From Planctomycetota bacterium (GTDB taxonomy: Bacteria > Planctomycetota > Planctomycetia > Pirellulales > Pirellulaceae), in the NCBI GenBank assembly GCA_024277285.1, contig JAJRVM010000130.1, forward strand, positions 1 through 31,079: a stretch of DNA of 31,079 bases, in the 5' to 3' direction. A program made the translations under genes and the position numbers. A model generated the notes under the pieces. It had not been told where the DNA came from and did no database searches. It saw nothing but the letters and a program-made list of their open reading frames with translations. Shown here piece after piece: positions 1 to 7,989 of the stretch (position 1 is its first letter; each line of letters opens with the position of its first letter).

Positions 1-99
1 GGTCTATACGAACGAGCCGAAGAATTGGCGCGCATGCTCAGTGGCCTGCGAAATTCGCTGCTGCGTGACGCCCCACCTCAAGACTCACAAGGTTCTTAA
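1..99 (+). CDS. C-terminal fragment of an upstream gene (product unknown)
   Basis: Frame 1 is open from the first base of the window to a TAA at 97-99 and gives the last 32 residues of a protein. The tail is helical and charged (it contains YERAEELARML) and ends in a polar, Ser/Gln-rich tip. The stop is followed at once by the heptamer array and then by an RND pump gene, so the protein could be a TolC-type outer-membrane factor or an RND adaptor. That is position-based inference only. The fragment carries no domain signature, and a chance open frame is possible. Confidence 0.45.
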   Translation, partial: GLYERAEELARMLSGLRNSLLRDAPPQDSQGS

Positions 100-260
100 C
101 TCTGGACTCTCGACTCTTAGCTCTAGACTCTGGACTCTAGACTCTAGACTCTCGACTCTTAGCTCTCGACTCTCGACTCTCGACTCTTAGCTCTCGACTC
201 TAGACTCTGGACTCTAGACTCTTAGCTCTCGACTCTTCGCTCTCGACTCTGGACTCTTCC
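100..260. repeat. Array of 23 tandem heptamers, CTCTNNN
   Basis: The array is 23 perfect-length 7-bp units with invariant CTCT followed by a restricted trinucleotide: CGA eight times, AGA five, GGA four, TAG four, TCG once and TCC once. It starts on the base after the upstream TAA and ends one base before the ATG of the RND gene. It therefore fills the whole intergenic gap and leaves no Shine-Dalgarno sequence. Three units of the same heptamer recur in inverse orientation at the 3' end of the same gene. Confidence 0.95.
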
Positions 261-261
261 C

Positions 262-3200
262 ATGCTTAATTCAATCATCGATTTTTCGTTACGCAACCGC
301 ACGGTGGTCCTCATCGCAGTGGCGGTCGTGATTATCGCCGGCGGTTTGTCGCTGCGGTATATCGACATCGACGCGTTTCCCGACACGACGCCGGTGATGG
401 TCCAAGTCAACACGACGGCACCATCACTGTCGCCGGAGGAAGTGGAGCGTCAGATCACGTTCCCGATCGAACAGTCGATCAGCGGCCTGCCGGGACTCGA
501 TCAATTGCGGTCGAGTTCCAAATTTGGGCTGTCGCAGGTTGTAGTCGTGTTTGAAGATGGCACCGACATCTACTTCGCGCGCCAGCTCATCAACGAACGG
601 CTTTCGACCGTCGAGTTGCCAGGGGGGATCGAACGTCCCAAGATGGGTCCCGTGTCGACGGGACTGGGCGAGGTGTTTCATTACATTGTACGGCTCGAGG
701 GAGTTGATCTTTCCAAGCTGCCGAAAACAATGCGTGAAGAGAAGCTGACCGAGCTTCGCACGATCCACGATTGGGTCGTCAAGCCGCAACTGCGCACGGT
801 CAGCGGCACTGCGGAAGTTAACAGTTGGGGCGGCTTCGAGAAGCAATACCAAGTGCGGATCGATCCGAACAACTTAATCAAACACGGCCTGACGTTTGAC
901 GCGGTGGTGGCGGCGGTCGAGCGGAACAATCGCAACGTGGGCGGTGGAAATATCACGCAGAACAGCCAGATGCTGCTGGTCCACGGCATCGGCCGGACGA
1001 CCACGATCAAGCAAATCGAAAATATCGTCATCACGGCCAAGGATGGAGTGCCGATTCGCGTCGGCGATGTGGCCAAGATCCAAATCGGGCACGAAATCCG
1101 CCGCGGCGCGGTGACCGCCGACGGACAAGGCGAAGTGGTCTACGGGCTGGGATTCATGTTGATGGGCGAAAACAGTCATGAAGTCACCAACAAACTGAAA
1201 CATAAGCTGGAAGAAATCAAGAAAACGCTTCCCGCCGGCGTGGAGGTTCTGACCGTCTACGACCGCACCGAACTGGTCGACCATGTGATCGAGACGGTCC
1301 AGAAGAACCTGTTCGAGGGTGGCCTGCTGGTAGTGGCGGTGCTGTTCATGTTCCTCGGCAACCTGCGTGCCGGGTTGATCGTCGCGTTGGCGATCCCTCT
1401 TTCCATGTTATTTGCCTTTTCGGGCATGCTGCGATTTGGGATTGCCGCCAGCCTGTTGAGCTTGGGCGCAATCGACTTCGGCCTGGTCGTCGACAGTTCG
1501 GTCGTGATGATCGAGAACTGTGTGCGCAAGTTGTCACACGGCATCCCAACCGGCATGACCAAGATCGACGTGATACGCGATGCCGCGGTCGAAGTGCGTA
1601 AACCGACCATGTTTGGTGAGTTGATCATCATGATCGTCTACATGCCCATCCTGACACTGCAAGGCGTTGAGGGGAAACTCTTTCGCCCCATGGCACTGAC
1701 CGTCATCTTCGCGCTGGCTGGCTCGATGATCCTGTCACTAACCCTGATGCCGGTCCTGGCCAGCTACGTGCTGCCCAAGCGGATGGAGGAACGCGAGCCA
1801 CTGGCCATCCGCTGGGTCAAGTGGCTCTACCGACCCGTGTTGCACTTTACGATGCACCATAAACTGGCGGTCATTGGCTTCGCACTCTGCCTGTTGTTGG
1901 TCGCCTTCGGATTGATCGCACCGAATCTCGGCAGCGAGTTCGTGCCGAAGCTTTCGGAAGGAGCCATCGTCATCAACGTGGTGCGACTGGCCGGAACCAG
2001 CCTCGACGAATCGATTCGTTACAACACCCAGATGGAACGCGCGGTACTGAAAGAGTTTCCTGATGAAGTGAAACATATCTGGTGCCGGATCGGCAGCGCC
2101 GAAGTGGCAACCGATCCAATGGGGATCGAGCTGACCGACGTCTTCATGACACTCAAGCCGCGTAGCACTTGGAAACGAGCCAAGACGCAGGAGGAGCTAA
2201 CGGCGTTGATTCAACGTAGCCTGCGTGAAATGCCGGGTCAGCGGATCGCCATGACTCAGCCAATTGAAATGCGGCTCAACGAAATGATCAGCGGCGTGCG
2301 CTCCGACGTCGCCGTAAAGCTGTTTGGCGATGACTTCGACGTGCTGGTCGACAAGGCCGAGGAAATAGAAAAAGTGCTGCGTTCGATCGACGGGAATGCC
2401 GATGTGGCCGTCGAACAGATTACAGGACAGCCTGTGCTGCAGATACAAGTCAAACAGGACGAGATCGCGCGTTACGGAGTATCCGCCAAACAAGTACTTG
2501 ACCTTGTCGAATCGCTCGGTAGCTACGAATTGGGCGAGGTGTTCGAGGGCCAATTGCGGTTCCCGTTGATCGTTCGATTGCCCGAACAGGTTCGTACCAG
2601 CCCAGAGACCATCGGCGCCATTGAGCTGCTGACCGCCTCCGGACAACGTATCCCCCTGGCTCGGCTGGCCGATATCCACATCGTCGAAGGACCCTCCACC
2701 ATCACACGTGAATGGGGATACCGGCGCATCAATATCTCGTCCAATATCCGTGGCCGGGACATGGGCAGCTTCGTGGCCGAAGCACAACGGCGGATCGCTA
2801 AGGAAGTTCAATTGCCCTCCGGTCGCTATCACTTGGAATGGGGTGGCCAATTTGAAAACCTATTGAGCGCTCGCCAACGACTCACCGTCGTCGTGCCGCT
2901 GGCACTGGTATTGATCTTCGGCCTACTCTACCTGACCTATAACAACGTGATTGACACGATTCGCGTATTCACCGGTGTCCCGTTCGCCTGGACCGGAGGG
3001 ATTATCGCCCTGTGGATACGCGACATGCCTTTTTCCATTTCCGCCGCCGTGGGATTTGTCGTACTCTCGGGTGTCGCCGTGCTGGACGATATGTTACTCG
3101 TTTCGTACATTCGGCAACTGCGAGCTGCCGGCGAAGGGTTGGAACAGGCAGTTGAGAAAGCCGCCATGACACGGCTGCGCCCCGTCCTGATGACCGCGAT

Positions 3201-3399
3201 GGTCGCCGCGTTGGGATTCGTCCCCATGGCACTCAACACCGGCATGGGCGCGGAAGTGCAACGGCCACTCGCAACCGTCGTCATCGGCGGGGTCATCAGC
3301 GCCATGGTCATGTCGCTGCTCGTCCTACGCGTCCTTTACATGGTCTTCGCCGGCCCGAAAGAGTCGAGAGTCGAGAGTCGAGAGAGGGAATACGGATAG
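262..3399 (+). CDS. czcA: Heavy-metal RND efflux pump, CzcA/CusA family (first copy)
   Basis: This 1045-residue inner-membrane pump belongs to the heavy-metal efflux RND family, which drives cation export through a CzcCBA/CusCBA-type tripartite complex using the proton gradient. The N-terminus (MLNSIIDFSLRNR) and first membrane helix are typical. The proton-relay helix has D405, D411 and E418 in IDFGLVVDSSVVMIEN, three positions beyond the CzcA residues D402/D408/E415. The porter repeats are present (GLGEVFHYIV; DPMGIELTDVF). Two things are odd. The motif usually ending VAVLNG reads VAVLDD (D942, D943) in the late transmembrane domain. The last dozen residues (ESRVESREREYG) are encoded by repeat DNA. 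No Shine-Dalgarno is seen because the heptamer array abuts the ATG. Metal specificity cannot be assigned from sequence alone. Confidence 0.93.
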   Translation: MLNSIIDFSLRNRTVVLIAVAVVIIAGGLSLRYIDIDAFPDTTPVMVQVNTTAPSLSPEEVERQITFPIEQSISGLPGLDQLRSSSKFGLSQVVVVFEDGTDIYFARQLINERLSTVELPGGIERPKMGPVSTGLGEVFHYIVRLEGVDLSKLPKTMREEKLTELRTIHDWVVKPQLRTVSGTAEVNSWGGFEKQYQVRIDPNNLIKHGLTFDAVVAAVERNNRNVGGGNITQNSQMLLVHGIGRTTTIKQIENIVITAKDGVPIRVGDVAKIQIGHEIRRGAVTADGQGEVVYGLGFMLMGENSHEVTNKLKHKLEEIKKTLPAGVEVLTVYDRTELVDHVIETVQKNLFEGGLLVVAVLFMFLGNLRAGLIVALAIPLSMLFAFSGMLRFGIAASLLSLGAIDFGLVVDSSVVMIENCVRKLSHGIPTGMTKIDVIRDAAVEVRKPTMFGELIIMIVYMPILTLQGVEGKLFRPMALTVIFALAGSMILSLTLMPVLASYVLPKRMEEREPLAIRWVKWLYRPVLHFTMHHKLAVIGFALCLLLVAFGLIAPNLGSEFVPKLSEGAIVINVVRLAGTSLDESIRYNTQMERAVLKEFPDEVKHIWCRIGSAEVATDPMGIELTDVFMTLKPRSTWKRAKTQEELTALIQRSLREMPGQRIAMTQPIEMRLNEMISGVRSDVAVKLFGDDFDVLVDKAEEIEKVLRSIDGNADVAVEQITGQPVLQIQVKQDEIARYGVSAKQVLDLVESLGSYELGEVFEGQLRFPLIVRLPEQVRTSPETIGAIELLTASGQRIPLARLADIHIVEGPSTITREWGYRRINISSNIRGRDMGSFVAEAQRRIAKEVQLPSGRYHLEWGGQFENLLSARQRLTVVVPLALVLIFGLLYLTYNNVIDTIRVFTGVPFAWTGGIIALWIRDMPFSISAAVGFVVLSGVAVLDDMLLVSYIRQLRAAGEGLEQAVEKAAMTRLRPVLMTAMVAALGFVPMALNTGMGAEVQRPLATVVIGGVISAMVMSLLVLRVLYMVFAGPKESRVESREREYG
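3360..3386. repeat. Inverse-orientation heptamers at the 3' end of the first RND gene
   Basis: Three exact AGAGTCG units (3360-3380) plus a partial one are the reverse complement of the CTCTCGA unit that precedes the gene. They lie inside the reading frame and encode ESRVESRE. The gene is thus bracketed by the same simple repeat in opposite orientations. A change of one unit here would shift the reading frame of the C-terminus. Confidence 0.85.
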
Positions 3400-3557
3400 A
3401 AGCGAACCACAGTCCCGAAGGGACGGCCCCAAACTAGCCCAGGGTGAAGCAGGCCAGAGCGCAGCGACGGCCGCGCAACCCTGGGTGCGGGACGGCCCCA
3501 AACTAGCCCAGGGTGAAGCAGGCCAGAGCGCAGCGACGGCCGCGCAACCCTGGGTGA
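3387..3557. repeat. Dispersed repeat with two 69-bp tandem cores
   Basis: Two near-identical 69-bp copies (3420-3488 and 3489-3557) share a core with AGCCCAGGGT near the start and AACCCTGGGT at the end, which form inverted arms. The leader at 3387-3419, including the GGGAATACGG that supplies the last codons of the RND gene, matches the leader of the 120-bp repeat at 30745-31079. Related cores also occur at 14424-14500. Open frames across this DNA are low-complexity and not credible genes. Confidence 0.9.
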
Positions 3558-3613
3558 AAACGAAACCCCGTGTTTAGTCATTTGTTTTGTTTATTGACCT
3601 TAAGGAGAATCCG

Positions 3614-3982
3614 ATGAAAGTCAGAACACTCACTCACGCCAGTCTAATGCTATTGATGGTTACCGCGGCGTTATGGATCACCGGCTGCGGACAAGAGGCT
3701 GAGACGTCCAACAACGATGGGACATCGGCGACCGAGACGGCAAGCAACGCCAAAGGAGACGACCACAGTGGCTGGTGGTGTGCCGAACATGGCGTCCCCG
3801 AGGCGGACTGCAGCATCTGCGACTCGAAGGTGGCCGCAGCATCCAAGGCAAAAGGTGACTGGTGCGAGGAGCATAACCGGGCCGAATCGCAATGCTTTAT
3901 CTGTGACGCGTCCCGCGCCGAGAAATTCGCCAAACTCTACGAAGCTAAATTCGGCAGCAAGCCGGAAAAACCGACCGAGTAG
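3614..3982 (+). CDS. Lipoprotein with two CxxH-x6-CxxC metal-binding motifs
   Basis: This is a 122-residue exported lipoprotein. The ATG at 3614 is preferred over an upstream in-frame codon because AAGGAG lies at 3602-3607 and the signal peptide starts here. A hydrophobic stretch ends in the lipobox ITGC with C25 as lipid anchor. Two copies of a motif with identical spacing follow a polar linker: C56-x2-H59-x6-C66-x2-C69 and C84-x2-H87-x6-C94-x2-C97. The first (WCAEHGVPEADCSIC) resembles the N-terminal motif found on some RND adaptor proteins. I infer a periplasmic metal-binding partner or sponge for the neighbouring efflux pumps. Metal identity is unknown. Confidence 0.8.
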   Translation: MKVRTLTHASLMLLMVTAALWITGCGQEAETSNNDGTSATETASNAKGDDHSGWWCAEHGVPEADCSICDSKVAAASKAKGDWCEEHNRAESQCFICDASRAEKFAKLYEAKFGSKPEKPTE

Positions 3983-4017
3983 AACGGCATGACGTTCTTC
4001 ATTCGTGTTCTTTTTTT
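3981..4017 (+). terminator. Weak candidate terminator
   Basis: A 6-bp stem, AGAACG (3981-3986) with CGTTCT (3993-3998), overlaps the lipoprotein stop codon and is followed by seven Ts at 4011-4017. The T run is about 12 bases from the stem, which is far for a classical intrinsic terminator. Confidence 0.3.
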
Positions 4018-4026
4018 CGTAGGATC

Positions 4027-4123
4027 GACCCCCACCGCCTTGTGCGGTGGGTGAAGAAGTTTATTCGGCTAGGCGTCTTAGCTGGCAAAACTCGTTCACC
4101 TACGGGGCAAGCCCGTAGGGGTC
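4027..4123. repeat. Hairpin-ended palindromic element, family 1 (short copy)
   Basis: The left end reads GACCCC, CACCGC, CTTGT, GCGGTG, GGTGAA (4027-4055). The right end, read on the other strand, is GACCCC, TACGGG, CTTGC, CCCGTA, GGTGAA (4095-4123). The two ends share flanks and loop but have different stems, each perfectly self-complementary. The interior also has a loosely inverted AGTTT/AAACT pair. It resembles a small non-autonomous palindromic element or an RNA hairpin pair. No transposase is visible. Confidence 0.8.
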
Positions 4124-4280
4124 CCTGATGTAGGTAGTGGCAACGTATCTGAACGCTCGCTCATAAACGGGCCATATCATGACGTCACGTGAATCTGTGA
4201 ATCTGTTTGAACCGGTTGCGTTACAGGAACGCTGAAGCCCGTTCTACTTTCCTCGAGCACCATCCACTGATTGGATTGCC

Positions 4281-6497
4281 ATGAATTCTGCTGCCGAACC
4301 ACTTGCATTCAAGATCCACGGCATGGACTGCGCCGAAGAGATCGCGTTATTGAAACGTGAATTGGTACCTCTTGTCGGCAACGAAGATCTGCTCGGATTC
4401 GATATTCTCAATGCGCGTCTGACGATCGAGCGAGCGGGCACGGAAGTTTCGCAAGAAGAAGTAATTGCCGCCGTGGCACGAACCGGCATGCGTGCCGACC
4501 CATGGCAGGACGATGGGGTGTCCGACACTCGATTCTGGCAACGGCATGGCCGCATGGTGATGACCGCGGCCAGCGGTTTGTTTACTCTGCTCGGATTCTT
4601 GACCCACGTCGGGATCGCGGGCGGCATCAACGCCGCACTCGATTCAGAAGGCATGGACGGGACGGGCGGCGTGGCGTTACCGGCCATCGCTCTCTATCTG
4701 GCCGGCATTGTTGCCGGCATTTGGTACATTGTCCCGAAAGCGTGGCGTGCGTTTGTCAGCCGACGTCCCGACATGAACCTGTTGATGACCGTGGCCATCG
4801 TAGGTGCCGCAGCGATCGACCAATGGTTCGAGGCGGCGATGGTCGGATTCTTATTCTCGGTATCGCTGGTCTTGGAATCGTGGAGTGTCGGGCGAGCGCG
4901 CCGCGCGATCGCCGCGCTGATGGAATTAACGCCCCCCACGGCGCGTGTGCGCGACGCCAATGGCAAAGAAGTCGAAACACCTGCCGGCGAAGTTGCCGTC
5001 GGCATGGTTTTCGTCGTCCGTCCCGGCGAAAAGATCCCACTCGACGGCCGTGTCGAATCGGGCACGAGTGATGTCAATCAAGCGCCCATCACCGGCGAAA
5101 GCATGCCAGTACCGAAGACGCCTGGGGCCGAGGTCTATGCGGGTACCATCAACGGCGACGGTGCGTTGGGCGTGCAATGCACGCGGCAGGCGGACGATAC
5201 CACACTGGCACATATCATCCGCATGGTGCGCGACGCGCAATCGCGCCGCGCTCCTTCGGAACAATGGGTGGAAAAGTTCGCACGCATCTACACGCCGGCC
5301 GTGATGGCACTGGCTGCCGTCGTCCTGATTGTGCCCCCCTTATTGTTCGGAGGTGAGTGGTCCGATTGGCTCTACCGAGCCCTAGTGCTGTTGGTCATCG
5401 CCTGTCCTTGCGCACTGGTGATCTCGACCCCTGTCAGTATCGTCGCCGCATTGGCCGCTGCCGCGCGCAACGGTGTGCTCATCAAAGGCGGTGTCTATGT
5501 CGAAACGCCAGCCCATCTCAAAGCCATTGCGATGGACAAGACCGGAACCCTGACGCTGGGCAAGCCGACCGTGGTCGACATCGTGCCGTTGAGCGATCAT
5601 AACGAAACAGAACTGCTCGAACGCGCCGCCGCATTGGAAGCGCACAGCAACCATCCGCTGGCACGCGCTATCGTCACCGCCGCACACGATCGCAACATTA
5701 CCGTCCCGACGGCGGAGCAGTTCGAGATTATCCAGGGCAAGGGAGCCACAGGCTCTATCGATGGCACGCCATTCTGGCTCGGGTCACACCGGTACCTTGA
5801 ACAGCGTGCGCAGGAGACACCCGAAGTCCACCAACAACTGGAAGCGATGCAGCAAGCCGGGCGCACCGTGGTTGTGGTCGGCAACGACCGACATGTGTGT
5901 GGCTTCATTACCTTACAGGACACGCTACGCCCCACCACGGCGCACACGCTCAGCAGCTTGCGCCAACTCGGTATCGAACACCTCGTCATGCTGACCGGTG
6001 ACAACCACGGTACGGCCGAGGCGATTGCCCGCGAGGCAGGGATCGACGAAGTCCATGCCGAGTTGTTGCCCGCCGATAAAGTTGGCCAAGTCGAATCGTT
6101 GGTCCAGAAGTATCACCAAGTCGCAATGATTGGCGATGGCGTCAATGACGCTCCCGCTCTTGGTCGCGCCACACTCGGTATCGCCATGGGCGCAGCCGGC
6201 AGCGACGCGGCGATCGAAACGGCCGATATCGCGCTGATGTCCGACGACCTCGCGAAACTCCCGTGGTTGATTCGCCATTCGCGCCACACGTTGGCGATCA
6301 TTCACCAAAACATCACGTTCGCACTTGGCGTCAAGGCGATCTTCGTCATCCTCACGTTCGCCGGCTTCGCCTCCCTTTGGGCCGCCATCGCCGCCGACAC
6401 CGGCGCGTCGTTGCTCGTGACCTTTAACGGCCTGCGTTTACTCTACCCTGCTAGCGATGCTCACGTTGACACCGTCGAACCAGCGTCACCAAAGTAA
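4281..6497 (+). CDS. zntA: Zn/Cd/Pb-exporting P1B-type ATPase, ZntA-like
   Basis: This is a 738-residue ATP-driven exporter of soft divalent cations across the inner membrane. It has an N-terminal HMA-like domain with GMDC at residues 14-17, with a single Cys (CAEE) instead of the usual CxxC. The membrane metal site CPC is at 375-377. The phosphorylation motif DKTGT has D419, and the HP motif (SNHPLA), MLTGDN and GDGVNDAP follow. K685 and D706 in the last membrane helices are 21 residues apart, as are K693 and D714 of ZntA, which supports the Zn/Cd/Pb (P1B-2) class rather than copper. No convincing Shine-Dalgarno precedes the ATG. It lies between a metal-binding lipoprotein and an RND system, fitting a two-step cytoplasm-to-periplasm-to-outside export route. 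Confidence 0.95.
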   Translation: MNSAAEPLAFKIHGMDCAEEIALLKRELVPLVGNEDLLGFDILNARLTIERAGTEVSQEEVIAAVARTGMRADPWQDDGVSDTRFWQRHGRMVMTAASGLFTLLGFLTHVGIAGGINAALDSEGMDGTGGVALPAIALYLAGIVAGIWYIVPKAWRAFVSRRPDMNLLMTVAIVGAAAIDQWFEAAMVGFLFSVSLVLESWSVGRARRAIAALMELTPPTARVRDANGKEVETPAGEVAVGMVFVVRPGEKIPLDGRVESGTSDVNQAPITGESMPVPKTPGAEVYAGTINGDGALGVQCTRQADDTTLAHIIRMVRDAQSRRAPSEQWVEKFARIYTPAVMALAAVVLIVPPLLFGGEWSDWLYRALVLLVIACPCALVISTPVSIVAALAAAARNGVLIKGGVYVETPAHLKAIAMDKTGTLTLGKPTVVDIVPLSDHNETELLERAAALEAHSNHPLARAIVTAAHDRNITVPTAEQFEIIQGKGATGSIDGTPFWLGSHRYLEQRAQETPEVHQQLEAMQQAGRTVVVVGNDRHVCGFITLQDTLRPTTAHTLSSLRQLGIEHLVMLTGDNHGTAEAIAREAGIDEVHAELLPADKVGQVESLVQKYHQVAMIGDGVNDAPALGRATLGIAMGAAGSDAAIETADIALMSDDLAKLPWLIRHSRHTLAIIHQNITFALGVKAIFVILTFAGFASLWAAIAADTGASLLVTFNGLRLLYPASDAHVDTVEPASPK

Positions 6498-6604
6498 CCG
6501 TTTGATCGATTCGGGCTATTGGTTGTCGCTTTTTGTTGATCCTTGCACATAATGAAGAACCAAGATAGACTTAGAAGGCGTACCATCACTATCGGCGAGT
6601 CATT

Positions 6605-6661
6605 CAATTCCCACATAGGCAATTCCCACATAGGCAATTCCCACATAGGCAATTCCCACAT
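6605..6661. repeat. 15-bp tandem repeat, about 3.8 copies
   Basis: The unit CCCACATAGGCAATT is repeated without mismatch from 6610 to 6654, with partial units at both edges. It lies about 110 bases downstream of the P-type ATPase stop. No spacers and no coding role are seen. Confidence 0.95.
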
Positions 6662-6815
6662 CGATCTGGATTCTCGCAAGATCTGGTGTACCGAGCATCA
6701 ACTTGGCACGCTGGCACGTCCGACATGAGTCTTTTTGAAGTCCTAATTCGACAGCGCTACTTGATCTGAACCAAAACCCGTAACATGTTTCCAGGTAGTA
6801 GGTCATTGGCCTTAA

Positions 6816-7001
6816 GGCCCCTGCCTGCTTGTCAGGCAGGTGAATCAGTTTGCCAAGCTAGATCGCAATCGAGATGACTTCCCCCCCTCTCTCCCGCGTC
6901 TGCCGCCGGAGGCGGCAGACGCGGGAGAGAGGGGGCATTTTCGGCGGTGCCCCGGCTAGCCATGCAAACTGATTCACCAACGGCACAAGGCCGTTGGGGT
7001 C
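6816..7001. repeat. Hairpin-ended palindromic element, family 1 (long copy)
   Basis: The ends match the element at 4027-4123 in flank and loop but not in stem. The left end is GGCCCC, TGCCTG, CTTGT, CAGGCA, GGTGAA (6816-6844). The right end on the other strand is GACCCC, AACGGC, CTTGT, GCCGTT, GGTGAA (6973-7001). Subterminal arms GGTGAATCAGTTTGC (6839-6853) and its exact reverse complement (6964-6978) pair over 15 bp. The centre carries a further perfect palindrome. Confidence 0.85.
6883..6935. repeat. Perfect 25-bp inverted repeat with a 3-base loop
   Basis: Positions 6883-6907 are exactly complementary to 6911-6935 around a GGA loop. The arms are pyrimidine-rich outside and GC-rich at the tip. 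The palindrome sits inside the long family-1 element as cargo or core. It has no poly-T tail, so it is not an ordinary terminator. Confidence 0.95.
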
Positions 7002-7078
7002 TGGAGTTTGCGTCCAAAGTGGCGCTGTCCAGCTAAGCAACGGATAACCACTTTTCACCCATTTGAGGTTTCGGCGAT

Positions 7079-7492
7079 ATGATCCGCGGCTTGTTCAGCC
7101 AGCTTTGGATTCTCAGCATCGCGTTCTGCCCACTCTATTGTGGCGCCATGGCCGAAACTGCCACAATTGCGTCTTGTTGCCAGCGGCCGGACGACGCGTG
7201 CGCATACAGCCACACGCATGCTGATGGCCAGCACTTGCCACCACCCTGCACCGACGGCTGCGAACGAGATTGTGTCTGCAAGGGGCTGCTGGACGACCAC
7301 GAAAAGCATGGCGTGACGCTCACCGATTTGTGCGCGTTGCCCGCCCCTCAACTTGACGCCTTTCAACTTAGCATTGTCCGGCCAGCAACCAACCTCCTCT
7401 CACCAAGCGAGTTGCGACCGCAGAGCGCGGTTCATCCCGATCTCTTTTCGGGTGTGGCCATCCCACTTGCCATCGCGTCCCTGCTGATTTGA
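7079..7492 (+). CDS. Small Cys/His-rich exported protein, function unknown
   Basis: The predicted protein has 137 residues and starts with a hydrophobic stretch of signal-peptide type (residues 4-24). A Cys/His cluster follows: C33, C34, C41, an HTH pair, C57, C61, C65 and C67 in CERDCVC, then DDHEKH. The C-terminus is hydrophobic and may be a second membrane segment. GAGG at 7065-7068 is a possible ribosome site. The gene lies between the P-type ATPase and the RND adaptor, so a metal-binding accessory role outside the cytoplasm is a reasonable inference. I recognise no named family, and the gene call rests on composition and position. Confidence 0.55.
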   Translation: MIRGLFSQLWILSIAFCPLYCGAMAETATIASCCQRPDDACAYSHTHADGQHLPPPCTDGCERDCVCKGLLDDHEKHGVTLTDLCALPAPQLDAFQLSIVRPATNLLSPSELRPQSAVHPDLFSGVAIPLAIASLLI

Positions 7493-7989
7493 CCACGCCT
7501 CTTCTGTCGTCGCTTGCCGCGACTTGAACGAGAAGCGTGCGTGCCACGTTCAGCCCCTCGACCGCGCTTCGCGCATTTCCGAACCCAATCGTGCCGCGAC
7601 GCTAACGGTATTCGTGCTTCGGATTTCGTCCTTCTTGGGTCATTGCGTATTTCGTCATTGATCGGCCGCCGTTGGACGGCTACGTATGGCGCGGCCCTTG
7701 CAGGCCGAAGCCGGCCGCAAGAAGACACGGCGAAAAGCGGGCGCGAGCGAGACAGGCAGTCCCGTTGGGGCTTTTTGGTGTTGTGCTGTGTGGGAAGACT
7801 ACCCAATCCTAGAAAATGGCTACGCCAATGCTCGCAAGAACTCGCATTGGCTGCACCCTGGGCTCGTATAGGGCTGTGCCTTCGGCACGGAAGAGACCAG
7901 AACAAAGTTGATCGCTTGTGAACAGTTACTGCAAAGACACCGCAAGCGAAGACGTGCGGACTGAGTTATTCGTACTTACCACCTAGAAA
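7493..7989. other. Gene-free stretch with dispersed repeat material
   Basis: No convincing gene lies in these 497 bases. Long open frames on both strands are low-complexity and Arg-rich, and they overlap repeat DNA also found near 14.5 kb. The stretch includes a GTGCC-TTC-GGCAC hairpin near 7876-7888. Confidence 0.6.
7756..7870. repeat. Dispersed repeat A, copy 1
   Basis: Shared blocks with 14552-14655 include CCCGTTGGGGCTTTTTGG, then TACGCCAATGCTCGC, CTCGCATTGGCT, and a closing GGGCTCGTAT. The inner CCAATGC and GCATTGG blocks can pair. No coding capacity is evident. Confidence 0.8.

Larger units (their letters stand above)
6498..7078. other. Gene-free stretch filled with repeats
   Basis: These 581 bases contain no credible gene. 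They hold a 15-bp tandem array (6605-6661), a hairpin-ended element (6816-7001) and unique spacer. Short open frames across the 15-bp array simply translate the repeat. Confidence 0.7.

Noticed and set aside
6605..6661. CRISPR-like array
   Set aside because: Units are directly adjacent with no spacers. The same holds for the arrays at 100-260, 17161-17220 and 30745-31079.
7514..7921. 136-codon forward frame between the Cys-rich gene and the RND adaptor
   Set aside because: Arg/Ser-rich low-complexity product that crosses dispersed repeat A, with no ribosome site.
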